Shown: positions 36,421 to 44,216 of the stretch, piece after piece
How the letters are laid out: each line of letters starts with the position of its first letter
Position numbering within the stretch: the first letter of the stretch is position 1
DNA from: Paenibacillus_F sp047238265
GTDB lineage: Bacteria; Bacillota; Bacilli; Paenibacillales; NBRC-103111
Reading direction: 5' to 3'
NCBI RefSeq assembly: GCF_047238265.1
Contig: NZ_JBDFMM010000001.1
Coordinates: forward strand, 186,001-250,000
DNA length: 64,000 bases
The notes under the pieces: model-generated
The model's database searches: none
What the model was told of the DNA's origin: nothing
Seen by the model: only the letters and a program-made list of their open reading frames with translations
Position numbers and translations under genes: made by a program

Positions 36421-36447
36421 GAAGGAATTTGCACGAAAATGTGGAAG
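36421..36447 (+). promoter_or_regulatory. Sigma-H promoter of spoVG
   Basis: GAAGGAATT (36421-36429), an 11-bp spacer and GTGGAAG (36441-36447) are seen. The -35 is an exact fit to RnAGGAWWW and the -10 has one mismatch to RnnGAAT. spoVG is a classical sigma-H gene in B. subtilis and is also repressed by AbrB, which is encoded in this window. Confidence 0.6.
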
Positions 36448-36488
36448 TATACACCAAGTCCTGCGAATGGAAAAAGGTGGTGAACACA

Positions 36489-36773
36489 GTGCAAATTACA
36501 GATGTCAGACTTCGCCGGGTGAATTCCGAAGGAAGAATGAAGGCGATTGCTTCCATTACGATCGATAACGAATTCGTCGTACACGATATTCGCGTCATTG
36601 ACGGCAATAATGGAATGTTTGTTGCAATGCCTAGCAAACGGACTCCGGACGGGGAGTTCCGTGATATTGCCCATCCGATTTCATCCACAACCCGCGAGAA
36701 GATTCAAGCGGCGGTTTTGTCTGAGTACGACCGTGCGGCTGCGGAAGAGGAAGTTATTGAAGAAGGCGCATAA
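36489..36773 (+). CDS. spoVG: SpoVG, RNA/DNA-binding regulator
   Basis: GTG 36489 is chosen because GGTGGTGA lies six bases upstream and homologs begin at this point. The product is 94 residues. The family core is intact: ITDVRLRRVNSEGRMKAIAS, DNEFVVHDIRVIDGNNGMFV and PSKRTPDGEFRDIAHPI. SpoVG influences asymmetric division and cortex formation and binds nucleic acid. It lies between ridA and glmU, as in B. subtilis. Confidence 0.95.
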   Translation: MQITDVRLRRVNSEGRMKAIASITIDNEFVVHDIRVIDGNNGMFVAMPSKRTPDGEFRDIAHPISSTTREKIQAAVLSEYDRAAAEEEVIEEGA

Positions 36774-36794
36774 TCAACGCCGGTTTTGGCAGAA

Positions 36795-36829
36795 GGAGTC
36801 CTGTTCCTGCAGGGCTCTCTTTTCTTTTT
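36795..36829 (+). terminator. Terminator after spoVG
   Basis: GGAG-T-CCTG, loop TTCCTG and CAGG-G-CTCT are followed by CTTTTCTTTTT. Confidence 0.65.
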
Positions 36830-36888
36830 CCGGCAGATAAGATATAGTCATGGGTGAAACCCAGAGGAGAAGAAGGAGTGGATTGAAG

Positions 36889-38286
36889 TTGAAGCTGATG
36901 GCGATTGTACTGGCCGCAGGACAAGGGAAACGAATGAAATCCAAGCTGTACAAAGTGCTGCATTCCGTCTGCGGAAAACCGATGGTGGAACACGTACTCG
37001 ATACACTTGAACATATACAAACGGAGAAAACGATCGTAATTGTAGGCCATGGGGCCGAAGCCGTTAAAGGCTATTTGGGAGACAGGGCGGAGTATGCTTT
37101 ACAAGCTCAGCAGCTCGGTACGGGACATGCCGTCCTTATGGCGAAGGACGTTATCGGAGCGGAAGACGGCGTGACCTTCGTCGTATGCGGAGATACGCCG
37201 CTCGTCCGTCCGGAGACGCTGGAGAAAATGCTCCAGCTGCATAAGGAGAAAGGCGCTGCGGGTACTATTCTGACGGCGGAAATGACGGATGCCACGGGCT
37301 ACGGGCGCATCATCCGGGGCGAAGGCGGCCGGGTGGACCGGATCGTCGAACAGAAGGACTGCAGCCCGGAAGAAGCGGCTGTGCGCGAGATCAATACGGG
37401 CACCTACTGCTTCGATAACCGCAAGCTGTTCGAAGCGCTGGAGAACGTGAAGAACGAGAACGCCCAGGGCGAGTATTATTTGACGGACGTCGTCGGGATT
37501 CTGAAAAATGCGGGCGAGATCGTCGAAGCGTACTGCACGCCGGACGAGGCGGAAGCGATCGGGGTTAACGACCGGATCGCCCTCTCGGAAGCGGAAATGC
37601 TGATGCGTCAGCGCATCAACCGCGGCCACATGGTGGGCGGGGTAACGTTCATCGATCCTTCTCAAACGTATATCGAGAAAGACGTCGTGATCGGGGCGGA
37701 TACAATCCTGTATCCGGGAACTACGCTGCGCGGCAAAACCGTCATCGGATCGGAATGCGTGATCGGGCCGAATACCGAGATTTGCGACAGCACGCTGGGC
37801 GACGAAGTAACCGTCAAGCAATCGGTGCTTCAGGAGGCCAAAGTGGGCAGCCACGCCAATGTGGGACCGTTCGCTTATCTGCGTCCGGGAACGGATCTGG
37901 GCGATCACGTCAAAATCGGCGATTTCGTGGAAATCAAAAACGCCAAGCTGGGCGAGGGTTCGAAAGTGTCGCACCTTAGTTACGTGGGAGACGCCGTTAT
38001 CGGCAAGAACGTCAATTTCGGCTGCGGCGCCATCACGGTCAATTACGACGGCTTCAACAAAAGCCTGACGGAAGTCGGCGACGATGCTTTTATCGGAAGC
38101 AACGTCAACCTGATCGCTCCCGTTAAAATCGGCGATGGAGCCTACGTGGTGGCGGGATCTACGATTACGCACAACGTGGAAGAGAACGACCTGGCGATCG
38201 CCCGTGAGCGTCAGACGAACAAAAAAGGCTATGCGGACCGCATTCGCAGCAAGATGAAGGCGAAGAAAGAAAACAAGCACTCCTGA
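36889..38286 (+). CDS. glmU: Bifunctional GlcNAc-1-P uridyltransferase / GlcN-1-P acetyltransferase
   Basis: TTG 36889 is chosen because AAGGAG lies ten bases upstream, giving MKLMAIVLAAGQGKRMKSKL and 465 residues; TTG 36883 and ATG 36898 are alternatives. GlmU makes UDP-GlcNAc for peptidoglycan. The N-terminal domain has the pyrophosphorylase loop LAAGQGKRMKSKLYK, VVCGDTPLV and EINTGTYCF. The C-terminal half is a left-handed beta-helix (for example VIGSECVIGPNTEI, KIGDFVEIKNAKLG) with the acetyltransferase HLSYVGDAVIG site. In B. subtilis prs follows glmU; here ctc follows directly. Confidence 0.96.
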   Translation: MKLMAIVLAAGQGKRMKSKLYKVLHSVCGKPMVEHVLDTLEHIQTEKTIVIVGHGAEAVKGYLGDRAEYALQAQQLGTGHAVLMAKDVIGAEDGVTFVVCGDTPLVRPETLEKMLQLHKEKGAAGTILTAEMTDATGYGRIIRGEGGRVDRIVEQKDCSPEEAAVREINTGTYCFDNRKLFEALENVKNENAQGEYYLTDVVGILKNAGEIVEAYCTPDEAEAIGVNDRIALSEAEMLMRQRINRGHMVGGVTFIDPSQTYIEKDVVIGADTILYPGTTLRGKTVIGSECVIGPNTEICDSTLGDEVTVKQSVLQEAKVGSHANVGPFAYLRPGTDLGDHVKIGDFVEIKNAKLGEGSKVSHLSYVGDAVIGKNVNFGCGAITVNYDGFNKSLTEVGDDAFIGSNVNLIAPVKIGDGAYVVAGSTITHNVEENDLAIARERQTNKKGYADRIRSKMKAKKENKHS

Positions 38287-38310
38287 ACTTTTTTATAAAT
38301 AATTGATTTA

Positions 38311-38365
38311 AACCTCCCCAAGATGGGTAATTTATCTTTAGCCATCTAAAAGGGAGGTTCTTTTT
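38311..38365 (+). terminator. glmU terminator hairpin overlapping the ctc ribosome site
   Basis: AACCTCCC (38311-38318) pairs with GGGAGGTT (38352-38359) and an inner AGATGG (38321-38326) with CCATCT (38342-38347); TTCTTTTT follows. The 3' arm is the Shine-Dalgarno of ctc. Read-through RNA would therefore both terminate and hide the ribosome site. Confidence 0.75.
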
Positions 38366-38367
38366 GT

Positions 38368-38997
38368 ATGGGAGTAGCTCTTAAAGGAAATACCAGAACC
38401 AATGCCACCAAGTCGGAGGCGAAGCAGCTGCGCAGACAAGGCAAAGTGCCTGGCGTAGTTTACGGGAAAACCACGGACAGCCTGACGGTTGTTCTGGAGC
38501 GGAAGGAACTCGTGCCGCTGCTGAGAAGCCACCCGAATGCGGTGATTGATCTTAATATCGAAGGCGTGGGCAAGCGCCCCGTACTTATCAGTGGAGTTCA
38601 GAGAGACAGCCTGAGTCAGGATGTCATCCACATCGATTTCCATCAAATCAACATGAACGAGCCGGTTAAAGCCACGGTTGCCATCGAGATCGTGGGTGAA
38701 GCGGCGGGCGTGAAGGAAGGCGGCATTCTCCAGGTGGAGACGGCGCAGCTGGATGTCCGCTGTCTGCCTGACGATTTGCCGGACTCCGTTCAGGTAGATA
38801 TCAGCAGCCTCGGAATCGGGGAGAATATCCTCGTATCCGATCTGAAGCTGCCTGAGAACGTAGAAGTGAAGACTGAAGCGCAAGACGTTGTAGTAACCGT
38901 GCTTCAGCCGCAGAAGGAAGTTGAAGAAACGACTGCGGACGAGCCGGCTGCCGAAGCCGAGCCTGCGGCCGAAGAAGCTGCGGAACCGAAAGAATAA
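38368..38997 (+). CDS. ctc: Ribosomal protein bL25, general stress form (Ctc)
   Basis: This encodes 209 residues from ATG 38368, with GGGAGG ten bases upstream. It has an N-terminal L25 5S-rRNA-binding domain (TNATKSEAKQLRRQGKVPGV, YGKTTDSLTVV) and a C-terminal TL5 domain (QVETAQLDVRCLPDDLPDSV). An acidic Ala/Glu tail rich in EPAAEEAAEP follows. Ctc binds 5S rRNA; in B. subtilis it is a sigma-B stress protein. The ribosome site is embedded in the upstream hairpin. pth follows after a small opposite-strand gene. Confidence 0.95.
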   Translation: MGVALKGNTRTNATKSEAKQLRRQGKVPGVVYGKTTDSLTVVLERKELVPLLRSHPNAVIDLNIEGVGKRPVLISGVQRDSLSQDVIHIDFHQINMNEPVKATVAIEIVGEAAGVKEGGILQVETAQLDVRCLPDDLPDSVQVDISSLGIGENILVSDLKLPENVEVKTEAQDVVVTVLQPQKEVEETTADEPAAEAEPAAEEAAEPKE

Positions 38998-39019
38998 CCC
39001 GGTCTCCGGGCAAAAAGAA

Positions 39020-39054
39020 AGGCTGCTGCCGGCTTTCCGGCAGCAGTCTTTTTT
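39020..39054 (+). terminator. Terminator after ctc
   Basis: CTGCTGCCGG, loop CTTT and CCGGCAGCAG are followed by TCTTTTTT. Confidence 0.92.
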
Positions 39055-39114
39055 ATCTTTCACCGAGGGAACAGCGAAAATGGACAAGCTATGTAAGCGC
39101 TTGCCAAAACACGC

Positions 39115-39315
39115 CTAATAACCGGGTCTCGATACGAATGTGAACATCCCCCGGTTGTAAAACGTGTTGTTGATCTTGATGAAGTGGGAAGAATAGTGAT
39201 AGACGAAGCCTATATCTTTGTGGGAGTTTAGATAGTATACTTGGACAGGAACCTCCGCTTCCAAATGATCTTGAAAATGATCGTCCTGGTAAAGCTGCTG
39301 GCCGTTGTCGTACAT
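39115..39315 (-). CDS. Small conserved-looking protein, function unknown
   Basis: This encodes 66 residues on the minus strand. ATG 39315 lies seven bases after AGGTGAT; an in-frame GTG at 39327 and ATG at 39324 overlap that site. The sequence begins MYDNGQQLYQDDHFQDHLEA and continues with VQVYYLNSHKDIGFVYHYS, then FIKINNTFYNR and FTFVSRPGY. It is rich in aromatic residues and beta-strand patterns, suggesting a small SH3-like barrel. The good ribosome site and protein-like composition make it a probable real gene, but I recognise no function. Confidence 0.7.
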   Translation of the reverse strand: MYDNGQQLYQDDHFQDHLEAEVPVQVYYLNSHKDIGFVYHYSSHFIKINNTFYNRGMFTFVSRPGY

Positions 39316-39546
39316 AAGATTCATCACCTGCTACCCGTATTTTTGTGAAGCGTAAATCATGCTGATTTGCGCCAATTTATGACTTTATCTTTGCGGCTGG
39401 GACCGGCAAATGAGCCGAGCGGCCGAAAATCCGCAGACCTATGCCCGGTCCGCGCAAAATACCACTATATAGTAGACAAGTTTCGGCAGGCAATCGTTAC
39501 GGTATCTAGTTAAAAAAAGTAAAAAAATTTTGGGAGTGAGTGAAAC

Positions 39547-40116
39547 GTGAAATGTTTTGTCGGTTTAGGCAATCCAGGGAAACAGTATGAGCATACACGG
39601 CATAATATCGGGTTCATGGCGATCGACCGTTTTGCCGAGAAATGGGGCGTCTCTTCGTTCCAGAACAAGTGCAAAGGCCATCTGGCCGAAGTGCGCGTGA
39701 ACGGTACAAAGGCCTACTTGCTGAAACCTATGACCTATATGAATTTGTCGGGGGAATCGATCCGGGCTTTCATGGACTTTTATAAAGTCGATGTGTCGGA
39801 TCTCGTCATTTTGTACGATGACATGGATACACCGTTCGGGAATATCCGATTGCGTTACCAAGGCAGCGCCGGAGGCCATAACGGGATCAAATCCGTCATC
39901 GCCCACACGGGCACCTCTACGTTCAACCGCATCCGCATGGGGATCAACCGTCCGAATCCGGGCTATCCGATTGTCGACTATGTCTTGTCGAATTTCAGTA
40001 AAACGGAGACGGGATCGCTCCCGGCCGTTCTGGACAAAACGTGCGAAGCGATGGAGCACTGTCTGAGCGAACCTTTCGAGAAAACGATGGCGGTTTTCAA
40101 CGGAAGCGGAAATTAA
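39547..40116 (+). CDS. pth: Peptidyl-tRNA hydrolase
   Basis: This encodes 189 residues from GTG 39547, eight bases after GGGAGTGA. Pth frees tRNA from stalled peptidyl-tRNA. Motifs are MKCFVGLGNPGKQYEHTRHN (catalytic His and Asn), KPMTYMNLSGESI, ILYDDMDTPFGNIRLR and GSAGGHNGIKSVI. It corresponds to spoVC in B. subtilis. fin and mfd follow, as expected. Confidence 0.96.
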   Translation: MKCFVGLGNPGKQYEHTRHNIGFMAIDRFAEKWGVSSFQNKCKGHLAEVRVNGTKAYLLKPMTYMNLSGESIRAFMDFYKVDVSDLVILYDDMDTPFGNIRLRYQGSAGGHNGIKSVIAHTGTSTFNRIRMGINRPNPGYPIVDYVLSNFSKTETGSLPAVLDKTCEAMEHCLSEPFEKTMAVFNGSGN

Positions 40117-40269
40117 GCCGGATGGCCCCGAAGCTTTAAACGGAGTGTGCCGTGTTATGAATAAGGGGAGTATCCCCCAGTGCTTGGCTTGCGGGATGTA
40201 CTCCGGGCTATCGCTTACTCCAAGACACATTGTATGCCGGGCAGGCGCTCGCAAATTACTTCCTATGTG

Positions 40270-40299
40270 GGCTAGGATTTTAAAGTTCGGGTCATACTA
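40270..40299 (+). promoter_or_regulatory. Forespore (sigma-F/G type) promoter of fin
   Basis: GGCTA (40270-40274), an 18-bp spacer and CATACTA (40293-40299) are seen. The -10 also reads GGTCATACT in the sigma-F form. fin is transcribed by sigma-F and sigma-G in B. subtilis. The region 40117-40269 shows nothing else. Confidence 0.5.
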
Positions 40300-40334
40300 A
40301 GGAGTAATCGAAACCTGCGAGGAGGCATACATTG

Positions 40335-40566
40335 ATGTCAGTAAAATATATTTGCCGTCACTGCCAATCGTCTATCGGGGAAATCAGCCGGGATCAAGTG
40401 AGCGAATACCAGTCTCGGTTTCCATTTCTTGACCCCCGAAGAGCGGAGCGATATAATAGCGTATAACATGGACGGGGGCGTTACGGTCAAGGTGGTTTGC
40501 GATTACTGCAAGCAGGCACTGGACGCCAATCCGGAGCTTAACCTGATCGGCAGCCCGCTGCAGTGA
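40335..40566 (+). CDS. fin: Fin (YabK), anti-sigma-F factor, frameshifted by one base
   Basis: From ATG 40335 (GGAGG upstream) the frame encodes MSVKYICRHCQSSIGEISRD and goes out of register at SRFPFLDP, stopping at 40464. One base further on, the frame reads LTPEERSDIIAYNMDGGVTV, then VVCDYCKQALDANPEL, and stops at 40566. Removing one C at 40422-40423 joins them into 76 residues, the length of B. subtilis Fin, with both zinc CxxC pairs (CRHC, CDYC). Fin binds sigma-F and promotes the switch to sigma-G. It lies between pth and mfd, as in B. subtilis. The frame break is probably a sequence error. Confidence 0.85.
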
Positions 40567-40645
40567 CCGAATCCGGCCGCTGCCTGCGCGCTGCTTAGGG
40601 CGTTTATCCCGTACTCCGGACATGTGCCAAAAATTGTGTCATGAC

Positions 40646-40674
40646 AGCCTAGGCAAGCGCCGAGGCTTCTTTTT
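40646..40674 (+). terminator. Terminator between fin and mfd
   Basis: AGCCTAGGC, loop AAGC and GCCGAGGCT (one mismatch) are followed by TCTTTTTG, 21 bp before mfd. Confidence 0.7.
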
Positions 40675-40694
40675 GTGAGAGGAGTGTACTTGAT

Positions 40695-43600
40695 TTGCAA
40701 GCTTTAATACAAGCTTTTTCAGCGGACCGCGATTTTCAAAGTGTGATTTCGGGTATTCGTTCCGGTATGAAAGAGCAGTTGATCGCCGGATTAACCGGCT
40801 CCTCTCGTCAGGTGATGCTTGCCGCACTGATGCAGCAGCTCCAGCGTCCGCTTCTCATCGTTACGCATAATATGTTCTCCGCCCAGAAGATTTTCGAGGA
40901 TTTAAGCGAATGTCTTCCGGAAGACGGGGTTCTCTTATATCCTGCACAAGAGCTGCTTGCCGCCGAAGCGGCTATTGCCAGTCCCGAAATGCTGGCGCAG
41001 CGGATCGATGTGCTGACGAAACTGGCCGGCGGATACCGGGGAGCGGTCATTGTGCCGTATGCCGGGTTCCGCCGTCTGCTTCCGACCAAAGAAACTTTCG
41101 AGGAAGCCCAGCTCACCGTGCGTTTGGGGGATACAATTGACCTGGAGGAATTTCTGACCCGCTTGACCGAACTCGGTTACGAGCGCGTGGAACGGGTGGA
41201 AGCAAAAGGGGAAATGAGCGTCCGCGGGGGAATCGTGGACTTATTTCCGCTGACTTCTTCCACTGCCGTCCGGATCGAACTGTTTGATGTGGATGTGGAT
41301 TCGATCCGTACGTTCGACGTATCGGACCAGCGTTCCATCGACAAGTTGGATTCGTTCGTGATCCAGCCGTGCCGGGAGGTTCTCTTAAATAGAAAGCGTT
41401 TCCAAAGCGCGGCTCAGCATGCTTATGAACTTCTCCAGGCCCAGCTTGCCAAAATGACGGACCGTCAGGCCAAGGACAGGCTGCTGGAAGGAATCGGACA
41501 TGACATTGAACTGCTCCGTGAGGGGAACACCTTCCAGGGGCTGTTCAAGTATGTCTCCCTGCTCTATCCGGAACGGCAGACCTTATCCGATTACATGCCC
41601 GAAGATACCGTGCTGCTCATAGACGAGCCGGCCAGGCTTGTGGAAACGTCCAAGCAGCTGGAGCGCGAGGAAGCGGAGTGGGTGACCAGCTCTCTTCAGG
41701 ACGGGAAGGCCCTTCCGGCTCTCACGCTTTCGAAGCAGCTGGAGACCCTTATGCAGCGCCGGACCTATCCAACGCTTTATATGTCGCTTTTCCTGCGGCA
41801 AGTTCCGCAGACCCAGCCGCAGAATATCGTTAATTTCATGTCCCGGGTCATGCAAAATTTCCACGGGCAGATGAATCTTCTGAAAGCGGAAATGGAGCGG
41901 TGGAAAAAAACGGGGAGCCGCGTAATCATCCTGGCCAACGGCGAAGAGCGGATGGAGCGTGTCCGCCGTGTGCTCGGGGACTATCAAATCGAGGAACCCG
42001 AGATTATGAACGGCAACCTGCAGACCGGATTCGAGCTGCCGTCCATTCATCTCGTCGTGATAACGGAAGGCGAGATGTTTACGCAGAAGCAGCGCAAAGC
42101 GCGCAAAGTAGACAAGAAGATCGAGAATGCCGAGAGAATCAAAAGCTACCAGGAGCTTAAAGTCGGCGACTACGTCGTTCATGTTAATCACGGGATCGGG
42201 AAGTATGTCGGGATCGGCACTCTTGAGGTGGGCGGCATTCATAAAGATTATTTGCATATTGTCTATGCGGGCGGCGACAAGCTGTCCGTCCCGATCGACC
42301 AAATCGATCTCATTCAGAAATATGTCGGTTCCGAAGAAAAAGAGCCGAAAATATATAAGCTTGGCGGGGCCGACTGGAACCGGGTCAAGAACAAAGTGCG
42401 GACTTCCGTCAAGGATATCGCCGACGATCTCATCAAGCTGTACGCGGACCGTCAAGCGACAACGGGATACGGCTTCAGTTCCGATTCCGCCTACCAGCAG
42501 GAATTCGAAAGCATGTTTCCGTATGACGAAACGACGGATCAACTCCGGGCAATTGGGGAAATTAAGAAAGATATGGAAAAACCCCGTCCGATGGACCGGC
42601 TGCTTTGCGGCGATGTCGGCTACGGCAAGACGGAAGTGGCTATCCGCGCCGCCTTCAAAGCGGCAATCGACGGCAAGCAGGTAGCCGTGCTGGTGCCGAC
42701 GACGATTTTGGCGCAGCAGCATTACGAAACGTTCCGCGAGCGGTTCTCGGGGTATCCGTTCAACATTCAGGTGCTGAGCCGCTTCCGTTCGAAGAAAGAG
42801 CAGAATGAAACGACCAAGGGCGTCAAAGCCGGCACCGTCGATATCGTAATCGGAACGCACCGTCTGCTGTCCCAGGATCTGAAGTTCAAAGATTTGGGAT
42901 TGCTCATTGTCGATGAGGAGCAGCGTTTCGGCGTGTCGCACAAAGAGAAGCTGAAGCGGCTGAAAACGAATGTCGACGTGCTGACGCTGACCGCAACGCC
43001 GATCCCGCGCACGCTTCACATGTCGATGCTGGGCGTCCGCGACCTGTCTGTCATCGAGACGCCGCCGGAGAACCGCTTCCCGGTACAGACCTACGTGCTG
43101 GAATACAGCACGACGCTCGTACGGGAAGCGATTGAACGCGAGCTGGCGCGCGAAGGACAGGTGTATTTCCTGTTCAACCGCGTCCAGGGGATCAACCAGA
43201 TGGCCGAGCAGATCTCCATGCTCGTGCCGGAGGCCCGCGTGACCGTGGCGCACGGGCAAATGTCGGAGCAGGAACTCGAGAAAACCATTCTCGACTTCCT
43301 GGACGGCGAGTTCGACGTGCTCGTAAGCACGAGCATCATCGAGACCGGCGTCGACATCCCGAACGTGAATACGCTGATCGTCCACGACGCCGACAAGATG
43401 GGCTTATCCCAGCTGTACCAGCTGCGGGGCCGGGTCGGCCGCTCCAACCGGATCGCCTACGCGTACTTTACGTATCAGCGGGACAAAGTGCTGAATGAAG
43501 TGGCGGAGAAGCGTCTCCAGGCAATCAAAGAATTTACAGAACTTGGTTCCGGGTTTAAAATTGCCATGAGGGACTTGTCCATCCGCGGAGCCGGCAATCT

Positions 43601-44216
43601 GCTCGGAGCCGAGCAGCACGGGTTTATCGCTTCCGTCGGATTCGACCTGTACTCTCAGATGCTGAGCGAAGAAATCGCCAAGCGCAAGCTGGAGCTGGAC
43701 GGAGAGCAGGCGGAGCCGGAGAAGGAATGGATCACGCAGCTTGACCTTCATCTGGATGCGTACCTCCCGTCGGATTACATCTATGACAGCATGCAGAAGA
43801 TCGAGATTTACAAGAAAGTGGCGAATATCCGCTCCTTCGCGGAAGCGGAAGACCTTGACGAGGAATTGGTGGACCGGTTCGGCGATCTACCGCCTGCCGT
43901 TTCCAATCTTTTGGCCGTAGCCAGATTAAAGGTGTATGGAGCCGAATATAAAATCGAATCCATCTCCCAGAAGGGCGACGATTATCAGATCAAGATTTCT
44001 CCCGATGAGACGGAAAGACTGGACGGACAGAAGCTGTTTACGATTTCGAACGGCTTCGACGGGCGTGTCAAGCTGATTGCCGGACCTCAGATTCATGTTC
44101 ATATCCGCGGCAAAGGATTGTCCCCTGAGGACACAATCGCATTGGTGGAGCGTTTTCTGTTACAATACAGGGAAGCCTTGAAAACGAAGGGAGAATTGCA
44201 GAATGCAACACAATAA
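40695..44216 (+). CDS. mfd: Transcription-repair coupling factor Mfd
   Basis: This encodes 1,173 residues from TTG 40695, with AGGAG upstream. Mfd displaces RNA polymerase stalled at DNA lesions and recruits UvrA. Order of domains: UvrB-like N-terminus (SGSSRQVMLAALMQQ, SVRGGIVDLFPLTS), RNA polymerase-interacting domain (LKVGDYVVHVNHGIGKYVG), and RecG-like helicase with Walker A GDVGYGKTEVA (about 640), DEEQ in LIVDEEQRFGV (about 740), TATPIPRTL and QLRGRVGRSN. The C-terminal TRCF domain follows. Full length compares well with the B. subtilis protein (1,177 residues). Its 3' end overlaps the next gene by 14 bp. Confidence 0.97.
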   Translation: MQALIQAFSADRDFQSVISGIRSGMKEQLIAGLTGSSRQVMLAALMQQLQRPLLIVTHNMFSAQKIFEDLSECLPEDGVLLYPAQELLAAEAAIASPEMLAQRIDVLTKLAGGYRGAVIVPYAGFRRLLPTKETFEEAQLTVRLGDTIDLEEFLTRLTELGYERVERVEAKGEMSVRGGIVDLFPLTSSTAVRIELFDVDVDSIRTFDVSDQRSIDKLDSFVIQPCREVLLNRKRFQSAAQHAYELLQAQLAKMTDRQAKDRLLEGIGHDIELLREGNTFQGLFKYVSLLYPERQTLSDYMPEDTVLLIDEPARLVETSKQLEREEAEWVTSSLQDGKALPALTLSKQLETLMQRRTYPTLYMSLFLRQVPQTQPQNIVNFMSRVMQNFHGQMNLLKAEMERWKKTGSRVIILANGEERMERVRRVLGDYQIEEPEIMNGNLQTGFELPSIHLVVITEGEMFTQKQRKARKVDKKIENAERIKSYQELKVGDYVVHVNHGIGKYVGIGTLEVGGIHKDYLHIVYAGGDKLSVPIDQIDLIQKYVGSEEKEPKIYKLGGADWNRVKNKVRTSVKDIADDLIKLYADRQATTGYGFSSDSAYQQEFESMFPYDETTDQLRAIGEIKKDMEKPRPMDRLLCGDVGYGKTEVAIRAAFKAAIDGKQVAVLVPTTILAQQHYETFRERFSGYPFNIQVLSRFRSKKEQNETTKGVKAGTVDIVIGTHRLLSQDLKFKDLGLLIVDEEQRFGVSHKEKLKRLKTNVDVLTLTATPIPRTLHMSMLGVRDLSVIETPPENRFPVQTYVLEYSTTLVREAIERELAREGQVYFLFNRVQGINQMAEQISMLVPEARVTVAHGQMSEQELEKTILDFLDGEFDVLVSTSIIETGVDIPNVNTLIVHDADKMGLSQLYQLRGRVGRSNRIAYAYFTYQRDKVLNEVAEKRLQAIKEFTELGSGFKIAMRDLSIRGAGNLLGAEQHGFIASVGFDLYSQMLSEEIAKRKLELDGEQAEPEKEWITQLDLHLDAYLPSDYIYDSMQKIEIYKKVANIRSFAEAEDLDEELVDRFGDLPPAVSNLLAVARLKVYGAEYKIESISQKGDDYQIKISPDETERLDGQKLFTISNGFDGRVKLIAGPQIHVHIRGKGLSPEDTIALVERFLLQYREALKTKGELQNATQ

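Noticed and set aside
41583..43385. 600-codon open frame antisense to mfd
   Set aside because: Mfd is unmistakable on the other strand. The antisense frame has no domain, no ribosome site and a His/Arg-rich composition typical of shadow frames.
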